From assembly GCA_946406305.1 (NCBI GenBank), contig CAMJKC010000003.1, positions 1 to 24,221 of the forward strand: 24,221 nucleotides of DNA, given 5' to 3'. The notes beneath the pieces were generated by a model. That model had not been told where the DNA came from. It made no database searches and saw only the letters and a list, made by a program, of their open reading frames with translations. This DNA is from an uncultured Lachnospiraceae bacterium. Lineage in GTDB: Bacteria > Bacillota > Clostridia > Lachnospirales > Lachnospiraceae. This document shows positions 14,618-22,487 of this stretch, piece after piece. Each line of letters begins with the position of its first letter. Positions within the stretch are counted from its first letter, which is position 1. Position numbers and translations under genes: made by a program.

Positions 14618-15892
14618 TTATTTTTTGTTTAAAATTTCTTTTATATTTTTTTTGTATGCTTCTACACCTGGTTGATTAAATGGATTAACACCTAATATAT
14701 AAGCACTTATTGCACAAGAGTATTCAAAAAAATAGAACATTGCACCTAATGTTTTTTCATCTTGTTTCTCAAAAGATATATCTATTATAGGAACCTTTCC
14801 TTCCCTGTGTGCTTTCATAGTTGCAAGTCTTGCAATTTTATTTATTTCATTTATGTTTTTATGTGTAACAAAATTTAAGTTATCTAAATCATTTTTATCT
14901 TTTTCTAAATACAAATTATTTTTTACATTTTCTCTATTTGCATTTATAAATGTTTCAAAAATATTTCTCTTCCCTTGTTGCATAAGCTGTCCCATAGAAT
15001 GTAAATCTGTGCTTAATATAAGAGAGGCAGGGAAAATTCCTGCGAAATTCTTACACTCCGATTCTCCAAAAAGTTGTTTTAGCCACTCTAAAAATTGTCT
15101 CATATTTGGATTAAAGGTAGAATATACTTCTATATCTTTCCCTTGTTTATATAATACATTTCTTATTACAGCATACTGCATAGCAGGATTTTTTCTGTAA
15201 CTTACACTATCTACTTCTTCTTTTGTCTCTTTTGCACCCTCTAAAATTTTTTCAACATCAAATCCAGCACAGGCTATTGGAAATAAGCCAACAGGTGTCA
15301 AAACCGAATATCGCCCACCTATATTATCAGGTATAAAAAGTGTTCTATATCCTTCTCTTATTGAAATTTTTCTTAAAGAACCTGAGTTTTTACTTGTTGT
15401 TATTATTATATGTTTTTTTGCTTCGCTTTTATATTTTTTTTCTACCATATCTTTAAAATACCTAAAAGCTATTGCTGGTTCAAGTGTTCCACCACTTTTA
15501 CTTATGACATTTATGTAGAAATTTTTATTCTCTAAATATTTTGCTGTGTCTATTAAATATTTTTCCGATAAACTATTGCCTACAAAAATTACTTCAAGCC
15601 CTTCTTCAAATTTATAATAATCTGATAAAAAGTCTATGGCTGCTTTTGCTCCAAGATAAGAACCTCCTATTCCTATAACAACCAGAACATCTGCTTCTTT
15701 TTTTACCTCTTTTACTATTTTAAACATTTGCTTTTTTTCTGTATCTTTTAGCAGCTTTTCACATTCAAGCCATCCAGACATTTTTCCTGTCCTCTTTATG
15801 TGTAAATCGGTAAATGCCCTAAGTGCTATTTGCTCGTATGAATTAATATCAAAACTCTCATCTATTGCAAAATCAAAATTTATATACTTCAC
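14618..15892 (-). CDS. pgi: Glucose-6-phosphate isomerase
   Basis: Interconverts glucose 6-phosphate and fructose 6-phosphate. The 424-residue protein is the short bacterial form, close to the usual 440-450. Sugar-phosphate-binding motifs are VIGIGGSYLGAKA (72-84) and SKSGGTLEPAIAFR. Also present are GGRYSVLTPVGLFP, the catalytic-Glu region WLKQLFGESECKN, and DLHSMGQ with its catalytic His. The start is GTG at 15892 with SD AGGAG six bases upstream; an ATG four bases earlier is out of frame. It is the first gene of the minus-strand run and diverges from rsmA across a 56-bp gap. I could not assign its own promoter in that gap with confidence. Confidence 0.97.
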   Translation of the reverse strand: MKYINFDFAIDESFDINSYEQIALRAFTDLHIKRTGKMSGWLECEKLLKDTEKKQMFKIVKEVKKEADVLVVIGIGGSYLGAKAAIDFLSDYYKFEEGLEVIFVGNSLSEKYLIDTAKYLENKNFYINVISKSGGTLEPAIAFRYFKDMVEKKYKSEAKKHIIITTSKNSGSLRKISIREGYRTLFIPDNIGGRYSVLTPVGLFPIACAGFDVEKILEGAKETKEEVDSVSYRKNPAMQYAVIRNVLYKQGKDIEVYSTFNPNMRQFLEWLKQLFGESECKNFAGIFPASLILSTDLHSMGQLMQQGKRNIFETFINANRENVKNNLYLEKDKNDLDNLNFVTHKNINEINKIARLATMKAHREGKVPIIDISFEKQDEKTLGAMFYFFEYSCAISAYILGVNPFNQPGVEAYKKNIKEILNKK

Positions 15893-15932
15893 ACATTGCT
15901 CCTTTCACCTTATAGATTTTTATTTTAAAAAA

Positions 15933-15941
15933 TGTTATATT
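15933..15941 (+). promoter_or_regulatory. Extended -10 promoter of rsmA, predicting a leaderless mRNA
   Basis: TGTTATATT (15933-15941) is an extended -10 element (TGn plus TATATT). The predicted start is 15948-15949, and the rsmA ATG begins at 15949. There is no SD anywhere in the preceding 56 bases on this strand, unlike almost every other gene here. No good -35 is visible, which an extended -10 can compensate for. Confidence 0.55.
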
Positions 15942-15948
15942 TTAATTT

Positions 15949-16779
15949 ATGAAAACGTATCCTAATTTTAATTTCAAAAAACAACTCGGTCAAAATTTTT
16001 TATATGACGAGGAATCACTTTTGCAAATAATAAATTTTGCAAACATAGAGCCTTCTCAATCTATTTTTGAAATCGGTCCTGGAGATGGCAATTTGACTAA
16101 GTTTTTATTATCTGTTTCAAAAAATGTTATTTGTATAGAGATAGATAAAACTCTAATTCCTGTCCTCTCAAAAAAATTCTCTTCAAATAGTAATTTTTTC
16201 TTAATCAATGGAGATTTTTTAAAAATGTCCGATGATTTTATTTATAAGTTTTTATCTGATAACAACTTGCCAAATAACAATCTAAAAGTTGTTGCAAATA
16301 TTCCATATTATATAACATCTCCTATCATTATGAAGCTTTTATCAAGCGATCTTTTTCAAGAGTTAAACATTTTAGTTCAAAAAGAAGTTGCCGATAGAAT
16401 ACTTGCTGTCCCTCACACAAAAGATTATGGTGTTTTGACTCTTGGTGTTAAGTTTTATTCTGATGTCTTTTCTGGTCCTTTCATAAGTAAAGAAAAATTT
16501 ACCCCTACTCCAAAAGTTGACTCACAAGTTGTTAAATTTATCAAAAAACAAAGCATTTTATATAATATAGAAAATGAGTTTTTTACATTGGTTAAGGCTT
16601 CTTTTGCACAAAGGAGAAAAACTATTTTAAACTCTCTCTCTTCTTCTTTGAAAATTGAAAAAAATAAAGTTTTTAATATCCTTTCTTCTTTGAATATTGA
16701 CCCTTTAAATAGGCCCGAAGATTTATCTTTTGAAGACTTTTTACTCCTCTCTAATAATTATTCTAATTTTTCAAGTTGA
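15949..16779 (+). CDS. rsmA: 16S rRNA (adenine1518-N6/adenine1519-N6) dimethyltransferase
   Basis: RsmA (KsgA) dimethylates two adjacent adenines in the 16S rRNA 3'-terminal hairpin during 30S maturation. The 276-residue protein is full length. Motifs are KKQLGQNFL (10-18), the SAM-binding FEIGPGDGNLT (40-50), the acidic motif II CIEIDK, GDFL, and catalytic NIPYYITSP (117-125). The later EKFTPTPKVDSQVV and the ASFAQRRKT segment are also typical. It is one of only two plus-strand genes and is therefore head-on to the inferred replication fork. Its coding strand is T-rich, and the protein is rich in Phe, Ser and Leu. No SD is present, and the ATG coincides with the predicted transcription start. 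Its last 22 bp overlap the convergent gene. Confidence 0.97.
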   Translation: MKTYPNFNFKKQLGQNFLYDEESLLQIINFANIEPSQSIFEIGPGDGNLTKFLLSVSKNVICIEIDKTLIPVLSKKFSSNSNFFLINGDFLKMSDDFIYKFLSDNNLPNNNLKVVANIPYYITSPIIMKLLSSDLFQELNILVQKEVADRILAVPHTKDYGVLTLGVKFYSDVFSGPFISKEKFTPTPKVDSQVVKFIKKQSILYNIENEFFTLVKASFAQRRKTILNSLSSSLKIEKNKVFNILSSLNIDPLNRPEDLSFEDFLLLSNNYSNFSS

Positions 16780-19235
16780 GAAAAAGCTACTGCTCCATCT
16801 TCCACCACAAGGCTGTGAACTGTTGCTCTCGAAGTTAGTATTCTTCTTGATTCTTCATTAGTAGTTGCTGGGTATTGCAAAACATAATTATTATTGTCAT
16901 AACCCGTAACAAAGAATTGAAATTCATTATCCTTATAAACTGCTACCTTTTGCCCTAAGGTTATATAGTACTCTAAATCTCTTTCCATAACTCCTGTAAT
17001 ATTCATAACTAAAACTTTATTTTCTTTTAAATAAAAATTTTCCTTAAAGCCCTTTATATTTTCCATTATGCTGTCTTCCTGTCTCAAATATGAAACATTT
17101 GCTTTATTTGATCTATTGTAACAAGTTATGCTATCGTTAAGTTTTACATATCCAAAACTATCTCTTATTTCTGATATTGCATCTGTTAAGACATTTCTCT
17201 TTGATACAAGAGTTCCATTTGTATAAACATAGTATATATCTTTTTCTGGTCTTACTTCTCTCTCAAGAGCAAAAGGCTCTTCTTGTCTCAAATTCATTTC
17301 TGATTTCTTTTCTAATTCTAATTTATTTTTTATTTTAAAATTGATATATGCAACTCTTAGCTTGTCATCAAAAAATTCTTCTTTTATAGGAAATTCTTCT
17401 ATATTTTCTATAAGCATATTATTTCTTATAACTCCATTTGTAACAACTTTATAATGACTATTTTCTTTCACATATTTGTTATATTTTATTATTTCATCTG
17501 TAGTTATTATGTTGTAATAATAAATATTATCCTCACTAAAAACTTTGGTTTCTTTCGTTCTCAGATTTATAGTGTTTATGCTATCAAAAAGCCTTGCTAT
17601 TATTTTTCCATCATCAACCCAAATATTTTCTTCATTCATTATACCATAAAACAAATCATCATTCATACACATTATGACATCGTTTATCATTCCTTCTTCC
17701 CTTTGTATGATTTCTTCTGTGTTGTTTTCAAAATTTATTATTGTTATGTTGCCACCATCTATGCTATTGTAAGCCATAAATTTTCCATCTGCACTTGTTG
17801 CACACTTTGTTTCTTCTAAGTTTTGAACAAGTAAAACTATTTCTCCTGTATTTATATTTACTGAATATACTCTATCGTAAGTTTTAAAGTAAAAATTATT
17901 GTTTACTATAGAACAAACTTTTTGCAAATCATATTTTAAGTTTTGATATGTTGTGTATATAGGTATAAAAAAGTCTTCGTTTATAGTATCTTCTTCTTTG
18001 TTATATGTAAAAAGAGATATTCCCAAATAACCCTCATTATAACCTCTCATGTTATAGCCATATATTAAAAACCTTGCATTACCTTCATCTGTCACAGACA
18101 TAAGTTTTACATTATAATCGTCTGACATTCTGTTATATGTTGTTACATCTTTTACATTTTGAGAATATATTTCCACTAATTTTTCTGCTTCTGTATCATA
18201 AAAAAATACTTCTTTTTGTTTTGTAAACATAAAATATTGTTTGTTTTCTGATTCTATTTTTTCTATATTTTTTATGTTTGAAACTCCAAGGTAAAATCTA
18301 TCTCTTTCTTCGTCATAAGGTCTATTTGTTAAGTCAAGTATTTCTTCTGTTTTTCTATCAAATTTCATTATGTAAAATCTTTTATCATCCCAACGAACAA
18401 CATATTGATCTACATTTATGTATCTTTCTTTTTTGTTATTTCTTTCGCAAGTGGAATAAAAATTGACATCTATATTAAAACAGTAATTTTGTGCTTCATA
18501 TATTTTATACACTGGTTCGCTTTCAAGTACCATTTTTGTATCTGCCCAAGTAATTTGATCAAAAGATGATTGAATTGATACACTGTGCAACTGTCTTAAA
18601 TCCCTATTTGGACTCGTTTCCAAAAATTGAATTATTTCTACTGCTTCTGACCTGTTAAAAGTCTTTGTAGTAAAACTTGCGACTCTCTCTATTGCATTTT
18701 CTAAAATTGTTCTATCTTTGTAAATTATATTTGTAAAATAATATGCTCTCTTATCTATCAAATCAATTTTTATTGTAAGAGTATATGTTCTATCCCTCTG
18801 TATTAAATTTTGAATAGTTGCAGATACTTTTATTGTGTTATCTGCAACATAAGGAATATTTAAAACTGTTCTCTCGACCAATTCTCTTGAACTCTTATCC
18901 CTAACTTCATATTCTATAGAATCAAATATGGAATTATTTTTTTCAATAATCATCTCAAACTTTCTATCTGAACTAAGAACAGATAAAGTTTCATTAGAAA
19001 CCATGCTATAATTTATGTCCCTATATGCTCTCATTTTATTAATTTTTTTGTCATTTATGCTTTGATATATTACTGGAAATTGAGATGTGTCTGTTTCTTG
19101 TGCTTGATTTCTCTGCTGCTCTATGTTTTTATTTATTTGAAAATTAAAATAAAAAATAGATATAAAAAAAACAAAAAGCATAACAGCTGCCATAGGAATT
19201 TTTAGATTTCTTTTTCTAAAACTTCTTTTTGCCAT
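16758..19235 (-). CDS. Large membrane-anchored extracytoplasmic protein, unknown
   Basis: An 825-residue protein with a basic N-terminus (MAKRSFRKRNLK), a single membrane helix (about 13-32) and a large, presumably extracytoplasmic remainder. The body is dominated by short beta-strand repeats with aromatic and 'Y-x-Y/F-D' turns, for example YVVRWDDKRFYIMKFDRKTE and IARLFDSINTINLRTKETKV, which suggests beta-propeller-like blades. No named domain or catalytic motif is recognised. It is the last gene of the parA-parB-DUF4446 group, with 11 bp to the DUF4446 gene and SD AGAGGAAA before the ATG. Its 3' end overlaps rsmA on the opposite strand by 22 bp. It may couple envelope sensing to cell-cycle genes, but only its location points that way. 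Confidence 0.82.
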   Translation of the reverse strand: MAKRSFRKRNLKIPMAAVMLFVFFISIFYFNFQINKNIEQQRNQAQETDTSQFPVIYQSINDKKINKMRAYRDINYSMVSNETLSVLSSDRKFEMIIEKNNSIFDSIEYEVRDKSSRELVERTVLNIPYVADNTIKVSATIQNLIQRDRTYTLTIKIDLIDKRAYYFTNIIYKDRTILENAIERVASFTTKTFNRSEAVEIIQFLETSPNRDLRQLHSVSIQSSFDQITWADTKMVLESEPVYKIYEAQNYCFNIDVNFYSTCERNNKKERYINVDQYVVRWDDKRFYIMKFDRKTEEILDLTNRPYDEERDRFYLGVSNIKNIEKIESENKQYFMFTKQKEVFFYDTEAEKLVEIYSQNVKDVTTYNRMSDDYNVKLMSVTDEGNARFLIYGYNMRGYNEGYLGISLFTYNKEEDTINEDFFIPIYTTYQNLKYDLQKVCSIVNNNFYFKTYDRVYSVNINTGEIVLLVQNLEETKCATSADGKFMAYNSIDGGNITIINFENNTEEIIQREEGMINDVIMCMNDDLFYGIMNEENIWVDDGKIIARLFDSINTINLRTKETKVFSEDNIYYYNIITTDEIIKYNKYVKENSHYKVVTNGVIRNNMLIENIEEFPIKEEFFDDKLRVAYINFKIKNKLELEKKSEMNLRQEEPFALEREVRPEKDIYYVYTNGTLVSKRNVLTDAISEIRDSFGYVKLNDSITCYNRSNKANVSYLRQEDSIMENIKGFKENFYLKENKVLVMNITGVMERDLEYYITLGQKVAVYKDNEFQFFVTGYDNNNYVLQYPATTNEESRRILTSRATVHSLVVEDGAVAFSQLEKLE

Positions 19236-19246
19236 TTTTTCCTCTT

Positions 19247-19741
19247 TTATTCAATTTGTCCCATAGCAGAAACTAAAGCTCTTTCTTCTTCTGGACCAAG
19301 TTTTACACTTGTTGTCCCCGCATCTACATTTTTTATAAAAACTATAGTGTTGTCTCCATTATTTTGACAAGTAATTACAAAACCTGTATTTGTGAAATCA
19401 AGAATTGCGAGAGCAAAAGATCTCTTTCCTGTCTTTTCTTCAAATGCATCATATTTGTGGATTCCTATTTTTTGAAAAGAGTTTTTAGTTATTCTATTCA
19501 AATTTTTTATAATATCTTTATTTTTTTGATTATCTTCCATCAAGAAATCTATATCATTTTGTAAGCTCATGCAAAATTCTTCAAGACTTTCTGCATCTCT
19601 TCCTGTCATAAATAATTCATATTTTTTATTTAACTCGCTATACTTTCCATAAGCTATGACTGAAAATGTCATGGCAACTATTACAAAAATTAACAACACA
19701 AATATCACTATGAGCAAATCTATATTTTCAAAAATTATCAT
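19247..19741 (-). CDS. DUF4446-family membrane protein
   Basis: A 164-residue protein with one N-terminal membrane helix (residues 8-32, LLIVIFVLLIFVIVAMTFSVIAYG), a coiled-coil stretch (35-85) and a small C-terminal domain. The sequence KIGIHKYDAFEEKTGKRSFALAILD, followed by NNGD and KLGPEEERALVSAM, matches the pattern I know for DUF4446. That family is typically encoded next to soj-parB in Clostridia, as it is here, 9 bp after parB. Its biochemical function is not known. The SD AGAGG precedes the ATG at 19741. Confidence 0.87.
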   Translation of the reverse strand: MIIFENIDLLIVIFVLLIFVIVAMTFSVIAYGKYSELNKKYELFMTGRDAESLEEFCMSLQNDIDFLMEDNQKNKDIIKNLNRITKNSFQKIGIHKYDAFEEKTGKRSFALAILDFTNTGFVITCQNNGDNTIVFIKNVDAGTTSVKLGPEEERALVSAMGQIE

Positions 19742-19750
19742 AAAAACCTC

Positions 19751-20746
19751 TTATTTTTTTGTTCCAAAAAGTAAAAATATTCTATCTAAATCTTCCATTG
19801 AGTAATATTCAATCTCAACCTTTCCCGTTTCATCAGTCTTTGGAGTAATTTTTACTTTTGTATTTAATTTCTGTTTGAAATTCTTTTCCATGTTTTTTAT
19901 TATCACATTTAGTTTATTTTTCTCTTCGTTAGCATTTTTAAATTTCTTTTCTTTTTTTGATTCTATTAACTTTTCAAGCCTTGCAAGTTTTTCAATATCT
20001 CTAACAGATAGATTTTCTTCTATTGCTCTCTTTGCTATTTTATTTCTCACTGATTCATCTTCAATAGATAAAAGAGCTCTTGCATGTCCTTCTGAAAGTT
20101 TTCCCTGTTTTATATATTCAAGAACTTCTGGCTGTAATTTCAATATTCTCATAGAGTTTGCTATCGCTGACCTACTTTTACTAACTCTTTTCGCAACTTC
20201 TTCTTGGGTTAATCCATACTCTGATATCAAATTTTGATATGCCAAAGCTTCTTCTACAGCATTCAAGTCTTCCCTTTGCACATTTTCTATAATTGCAACT
20301 TCTTTTGCCGTCTTGTCGTCATATTCTTTTATTTGAACAGGAACACTTGTAAGCCCTGCTTTTTTTGCTGCCCTCCATCTTCTTTCTCCAGCAATTATTT
20401 TATAAAGTGCACCTTCCTGTCTTACTATAATAGGTTGTAATATTCCATATTTTTTTATTGACTCTGATAGCTCTTCAATTTTTTCATCTTCAAAATTCTT
20501 TCTTGGTTGGTTTAAATTTGGCTGAACCAAATTAATTTTTACCATTGTCCCTTCAGTTTTAATATTTTTTTCGTCTTTAGTTGAATTATCTTCTTTTACT
20601 GTTTCTTTATTTTGTGAAGTTTTATTTTTTTCTATTTCTTCTTTCTTTTTGCTCTCTTCAATCTTATTCATGAAATCTTTTCTTATTCTTTCTTCTCCAA
20701 ACATTGAAGTCAATGATTTTTGAAGACCTATTTTTCTTACACTCAT
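19751..20746 (-). CDS. parB: Chromosome-partitioning protein ParB (Spo0J)
   Basis: ParB is a CTP-dependent DNA clamp that loads at parS, spreads, and recruits SMC/condensin at the origin. The 331-residue protein has an N-terminal ParA-stimulating peptide (RKIGLQKSLTSMFG), the nuclease-like domain with NQPRKNF (79-85), GERRWRAAKKAG (120-131) and ENVQREDLNA (154-163), and the helix-turn-helix YGLTQEEVAKRVSKSRSAIANSMR (177-200) that reads parS. A C-terminal dimerisation domain follows. The linker between peptide and core (about 20-65) is long and charged. The gene lies 44 bp after parA with SD GAGGAG. Its cognate parS sites are in the next intergenic region. Confidence 0.98.
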   Translation of the reverse strand: MSVRKIGLQKSLTSMFGEERIRKDFMNKIEESKKKEEIEKNKTSQNKETVKEDNSTKDEKNIKTEGTMVKINLVQPNLNQPRKNFEDEKIEELSESIKKYGILQPIIVRQEGALYKIIAGERRWRAAKKAGLTSVPVQIKEYDDKTAKEVAIIENVQREDLNAVEEALAYQNLISEYGLTQEEVAKRVSKSRSAIANSMRILKLQPEVLEYIKQGKLSEGHARALLSIEDESVRNKIAKRAIEENLSVRDIEKLARLEKLIESKKEKKFKNANEEKNKLNVIIKNMEKNFKQKLNTKVKITPKTDETGKVEIEYYSMEDLDRIFLLFGTKK

Positions 20747-20790
20747 ATTTTCTCCTCATATTATATTTGAATATTTGCTCAATTGTTTAT

Positions 20791-21555
20791 TTATACATTT
20801 AAGTCGAGTAGCTCTCCTGCTAATTTTCTATAACTTTCTGCTCCTGCAGAATCAGAATCATAATTCAATATTGTCATTCCATTACTTGGTGCTTCTGCAA
20901 GCCGCACATTTCTTGGAATTAAAGTATTGAATATTTTTTCATTTAGAATTTCTTTTACACTTTTTACTACGTCTTGAGCAAGTTTTGTTCTGCCGTCATA
21001 CATAGTAAACAGTATTCCCTCTATTTTTAAGTTTGTATTCATTCTCTGTCTTACTAAATCTATAATATCAAGAACTTGGGTAAGCCCTTCAAGAGAGAAG
21101 TATTCACACTGAACTGGGACAATAACACTATCACTTGCAACCAAAGCATTTACTGTCAGCATTCCAACAGATGGAGGGCAATCTATTAAAATGTAGTCGT
21201 ATTCATCAACTATAGGGCTTATAGCTTTTTTCAACTTTTCTTCCCTACTTTTCTCTGATAAAAGTTCTGACTCTAAAGATGATAACATAACATCTCCACA
21301 CAATACATCAAGCCCTGGCAAAACATCTTTTTCTATCACATCGCTTACATCCGCTTTATGCAAAATCACATCCATTATAGTTTTTGTATCTTCATCAAAT
21401 TCAATTCCAAAGCCAGAGGTTGCATTTGCCTGTGGATCAAAATCTATTACCAATACTCTTTGATTTGCCTCAGCAAGAGCACCTGCTAAATTTATAGCAG
21501 TTGTTGTTTTTCCTACACCACCTTTTTGGTTAGTTATTGATATTATTCTTCCCAT
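20791..21555 (-). CDS. parA: Chromosome-partitioning ATPase ParA (Soj)
   Basis: A Walker-type ATPase that forms ATP-dependent dimers on the nucleoid and moves ParB-parS complexes; in Bacillus it also regulates DnaA. With the start at 21555 the protein has 254 residues and begins MGRIISITNQ. It carries the deviant Walker A KGGVGKTTT (11-19) with its signature Lys, Walker A' DFDPQANATSGFG (38-50) and Walker B LIDCPPSVG (123-131). I prefer the ATG at 21555 because GGGAG lies eight bases upstream and family members start this way. An in-frame ATG at 21570 has no SD and would add MGEKG. A consensus promoter and four parS sites lie upstream. Confidence 0.97.
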   Translation of the reverse strand: MGRIISITNQKGGVGKTTTAINLAGALAEANQRVLVIDFDPQANATSGFGIEFDEDTKTIMDVILHKADVSDVIEKDVLPGLDVLCGDVMLSSLESELLSEKSREEKLKKAISPIVDEYDYILIDCPPSVGMLTVNALVASDSVIVPVQCEYFSLEGLTQVLDIIDLVRQRMNTNLKIEGILFTMYDGRTKLAQDVVKSVKEILNEKIFNTLIPRNVRLAEAPSNGMTILNYDSDSAGAESYRKLAGELLDLNV

Positions 21556-21585
21556 GCCCTTTTCTCCCATTGTAATTTTTACTTA

Positions 21586-21614
21586 ATTTTACTATATTTT
21601 ACTCTTTTTGTCAA
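21586..21614 (-). promoter_or_regulatory. Sigma-A-type promoter of the parA operon
   Basis: TTGACA (complement of 21609-21614), a 17-bp spacer and TAAAAT (complement of 21586-21591). The predicted start is near 21579, about 24 nt before the preferred parA ATG. The nearest parS begins 58 bp upstream of the -35 box, so spreading ParB could influence this promoter. Confidence 0.8.
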
Positions 21615-21635
21615 CGAATCTATTGTTAAATATAT

Positions 21636-21651
21636 GTTGAAAAATTGTTAA
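21636..21651 (+). repeat. Degenerate 16-bp repeat, copy C
   Basis: GTTGAAAAATTGTTAA, matching the shared pattern GTTRAWAANTTGTTAA with copies at 22045 and 22210. On the minus strand it contains TTTTCAACA, two mismatches from the DnaA box TTATCCACA. Confidence 0.4.
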
Positions 21652-21671
21652 TTCATAATGTTTTTTATTTA

Positions 21672-21687
21672 TGTTTCACGTGAAACA
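21672..21687. promoter_or_regulatory. parS site 1
   Basis: A perfect 16-bp palindrome TGTTTCACGTGAAACA, the bacterial parS consensus bound by ParB. It is the closest of the four sites to parA. Confidence 0.97.
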
Positions 21688-21774
21688 CGGAGCAAAAATT
21701 TGATAGTTTTTGTTTTATATAAAAACAACTGTATATATTTTGTAAAAAACCTTGCTGTAAAACACCGTGTCTAA

Positions 21775-21790
21775 TGTTTCACGTGAAACA
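21775..21790. promoter_or_regulatory. parS site 2
   Basis: A perfect copy of TGTTTCACGTGAAACA, 103 bp from site 1 (start to start). Confidence 0.97.
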
Positions 21791-21821
21791 CAAACTCATT
21801 TCAAATAACTCTATAGTTTGT

Positions 21822-21846
21822 AAACAAAGTTCTAAAAACTTTGTTT
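21822..21846. repeat. Perfect 10-bp-stem hairpin
   Basis: AAACAAAGTT, loop CTAAA, AACTTTGTTT. A short T-run (21844-21848) follows on the plus strand, where no gene is known to end; the minus-strand side has no T-tail. It could be a weak terminator or a structural element of the origin region. Confidence 0.5.
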
Positions 21847-22028
21847 TTAATAAACCATATTTACTTAGGTGAAAAATTATTTAAAATCTCTATATGAGAA
21901 TTTCCAACAAATAAAAATTCTTAATTCATATAAAGTTAATTTTCTTTTACAATTTGCCATTAAGTAATTTATTTCTCTTAAGACAGGTTTTTTCTTCAAG
22001 TAACTTTTTTATAAACTTATTATAGAAC

Positions 22029-22062
22029 TTTTTTATGAATATTGGTTGATAACTTGTTAAAA
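22029..22062 (+). repeat. 34-bp degenerate direct repeat, copy A
   Basis: Matches copy B (22194-22227) at 30 of 34 positions. It contains GTTGATAACTTGTTAA at 22045-22060. On the minus strand it reads TTAACAAGTTATCAACC, in which TTATCAACC is two mismatches from a DnaA box. Confidence 0.6.
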
Positions 22063-22124
22063 GGTTTATTTTTACTGTTTTAAAGAACAAAATTCTAAAT
22101 AAGTTAGTTCTAAGAAAATTTAAT

Positions 22125-22140
22125 TGTTTCACGTGAAACA
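22125..22140. promoter_or_regulatory. parS site 3
   Basis: A perfect copy of TGTTTCACGTGAAACA, 350 bp from site 2. It lies between the two best copies of the 34-bp degenerate repeat. A T-run follows seven bases later on the plus strand, but no plus-strand gene ends here. Confidence 0.97.
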
Positions 22141-22193
22141 GTGCTCTTTTTTGATTTTTTCATCTACTTTTCTTTGTAGTTTCTCTCAGTAAA

Positions 22194-22227
22194 TTTTTTG
22201 TGAATATGGGTTAATAAGTTGTTAAAA
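22194..22227 (+). repeat. 34-bp degenerate direct repeat, copy B
   Basis: The partner of copy A, offset by 165 bp with parS site 3 between them. It contains GTTAATAAGTTGTTAA at 22210-22225. The minus strand holds TTATTAACC. Confidence 0.6.
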
Positions 22228-22487
22228 TATTCGTTTTGCCTTTCAAAGAGTGCACTTCTCTCCAAGTTGGATTTAAGATCTTCAGCTATTTTTCTTAAAA
22301 CATTATTTATTGATTCCTTTTTTCATTTTTATTATGCACTTTTTATTAACACTTACTCATAAATGTATGTTGATTTTATGCTAATAAAATTTTCGTTAAG
22401 TTAAATTTAAAATCTATAACATTTCAGAAAAACATTACTCGTTGTTTAATATTGTTTGTTATTTATGAGTTTTCTCGTGACCTATTG

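Noticed and set aside
17454..17819. A 121-codon plus-strand frame rich in Tyr, Phe and Ile
   Set aside because: Shadow of the 825-residue protein gene; its composition is that of reversed AT-rich codons.
21556..21570. ATG at 21570 as the parA start
   Set aside because: No SD precedes it, while GGGAG lies eight bases before the ATG at 21555, which gives the canonical N-terminus.
21692..21730. AT-rich imperfect palindrome TTTTGTTTTATATAAAAACAA as a DNA-unwinding element
   Set aside because: The symmetry is imperfect and such AT-only stretches are common here; no 13-mer array is visible.
21684..21770. ACACGG ... CCGTGT between parS sites 1 and 2 as a long-range stem
   Set aside because: Only six pairs with unmatched flanks over about 75 bases; not distinguishable from chance.
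21947..22132. A 61-codon minus-strand frame in the parS region
   Set aside because: It starts with a GTG inside a parS palindrome, has no SD, and spans the degenerate repeat; the equivalent frame in the other repeat copy is interrupted by stops.
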